Source: Acidobacteriota bacterium | GTDB lineage: Bacteria; Acidobacteriota; Vicinamibacteria; Vicinamibacterales; UBA8438 | Assembly (NCBI GenBank): GCA_003533545.1 | Contig: DQEK01000445.1 | Span: 1 to 5,530 of the forward strand | Direction: 5' to 3' | Length of the DNA stretch: 5,530 bases | The notes under the pieces: generated by a model | Told to the model about the DNA's origin: nothing | The model's input: the letters and a program-made list of their open reading frames with translations, nothing else | Database searches by the model: none | Made by a program: the position numbers and the translations under genes | In this document: piece after piece, positions 4,753-5,530 of the stretch | How the letters are laid out: every line of letters begins with the position of its first letter | Numbering within the stretch: the stretch's first letter is position 1

Positions 4753-5530
4753 GCGACCGGTGGACTCACGATGTTGTCGTGATCGGCGCGGGTTTTGCTG
4801 GGCTCAGCGCCGCCGCAGCGTTGGCGGACCACGGTTTACGCGTCGTCGTGCTTGAGGCCGCCGGGCGACTCGGCGGGCGAGCTGCTTCCTTCCGAGATGG
4901 CGTTACCGGCGAGCTTGTTGACAACGGGCAGCACGTGTTATTCGGGTGTTATAGCGAGACGCGGCGGTTCTTGTCTCGAATCGGCACTGCGGAGCACTTG
5001 CGGGTGCAGCCGCAATTGGATGTTGCGTCGATTGATCCGGAGGGCCGCCGCACCCGTTTAGTCTGTCCGCCACTGCGACCTCCGTTGAATCTGTTTGCGG
5101 GTCTGCTTGAGTGGGATGCGTTGGGTTTTCGCGACCGCCTCGCCGTGCTCAGGTTGGTCGCTCCGCTTCGTTTGGCCCGCAGTGAGTTGCTCGGTGACGC
5201 GGGCGTCCAGGCTGCCTCCCCTGGCGAGACGGTTACTACATGGTTGGTCCGGCACGGGCAGACGCGTCGGTTACGCGAGATGCTTTGGAACCCTCTGGCA
5301 TTAGCCGCGTTGAATCAGTCGCCGGACCTTGCTGCTGCCCCAACTTTTGTACGGGCGTTGGCGCAAATAGTCGGGACGCGACCCTCTGACTCGGGGCTCG
5401 CTCTCCCTGCGCGGCCCCTTGAAGGTCTCTACGCGGCGCCTGGCCGGGATTTCATTTTGGCTCGTGGTGGTGAAGTACGGACGGGGGTTACCGCACGAGT
5501 GCATACTGACGCGTGCGGCTTATGTGAGGT
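4749..5530 (+). CDS. hpnE: HpnE, hydroxysqualene dehydroxylase (FAD-dependent), N-terminal part (3' truncated)
   Basis: The frame is open from the ATG at 4749 to the window edge, giving 260 codons of an FAD-dependent amine-oxidase/phytoene-desaturase-like protein. HpnE reductively removes the hydroxyl of hydroxysqualene to give squalene, the third step after HpnD and HpnC. The N-terminal dinucleotide-binding fold shows VVVIGAGFAG (9-18) with the G-x-G-x-x-G fingerprint and acidic Glu36 for the ribose. It is followed by G39-R-L-G-G-R (39-44), the typical second FAD motif. D58-N-G-Q-H62, then GCY (66-68), is a hallmark of the squalene-associated group. Family members are usually a little over 400 residues, so the C-terminal 40 percent or so, including the second FAD-contact region, lies beyond the window. 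The start overlaps the hpnD stop (ATGA). No stop or frameshift is seen in the visible part. Confidence 0.93.
   Translation, partial: MSDRWTHDVVVIGAGFAGLSAAAALADHGLRVVVLEAAGRLGGRAASFRDGVTGELVDNGQHVLFGCYSETRRFLSRIGTAEHLRVQPQLDVASIDPEGRRTRLVCPPLRPPLNLFAGLLEWDALGFRDRLAVLRLVAPLRLARSELLGDAGVQAASPGETVTTWLVRHGQTRRLREMLWNPLALAALNQSPDLAAAPTFVRALAQIVGTRPSDSGLALPARPLEGLYAAPGRDFILARGGEVRTGVTARVHTDACGLCE

Overview
The window holds eight protein-coding genes packed with very little spacing: six complete, one complete but with an uncertain start, and a cut-off gene at each end. Base composition is moderately G+C rich, GTG starts are common, and the longest gene-free stretches are two divergent promoter regions of about 90 and 108 bases. 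No tRNA, rRNA, CRISPR array, insertion sequence or phage gene is visible. The layout looks like an ordinary chromosome of a hopanoid- or squalene-making bacterium. An Acidobacteriota-like or similar soil/environmental lineage is my guess from gene style only; the sequence does not prove the taxon.

Left part (1-1704): the C-terminal half of a YgfZ/CAF17-type folate-binding Fe-S maintenance protein runs rightward and meets, tail to tail, a leftward two-gene unit of mutY (adenine DNA glycosylase) and a mutT-like Nudix hydrolase. These two genes overlap by four bases (GTGA). Together they form a GO-type oxidised-guanine defence pair. The MutY is a short form that stops just after its Fe-S cluster and lacks the usual MutT-like C-terminal domain.

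Middle part (1705-2935): a PduO-type cob(I)alamin adenosyltransferase runs rightward from a promoter whose TATAAT box lies six bases before the GTG start, which predicts a leaderless mRNA. It converges with, and overlaps by 20 bases, an unrecognised single-pass membrane protein encoded leftward. That gene's start region is a near copy of the same leaderless layout.

Right part (2936-5530): hpnC, hpnD and hpnE lie in that order on the plus strand. They encode the three-enzyme bacterial squalene route: HpnD makes presqualene diphosphate from two farnesyl diphosphates, HpnC converts it to hydroxysqualene, and HpnE reduces that to squalene. hpnE overlaps hpnD by ATGA and runs off the window. The squalene probably feeds hopanoid synthesis, but no cyclase gene is inside the window.

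I found no convincing new biological system. The most notable points are the short MutY coupled to MutT, the paired leaderless start signals, a strong hairpin inside hpnC, and the uncharacterised membrane protein divergent from the squalene operon.
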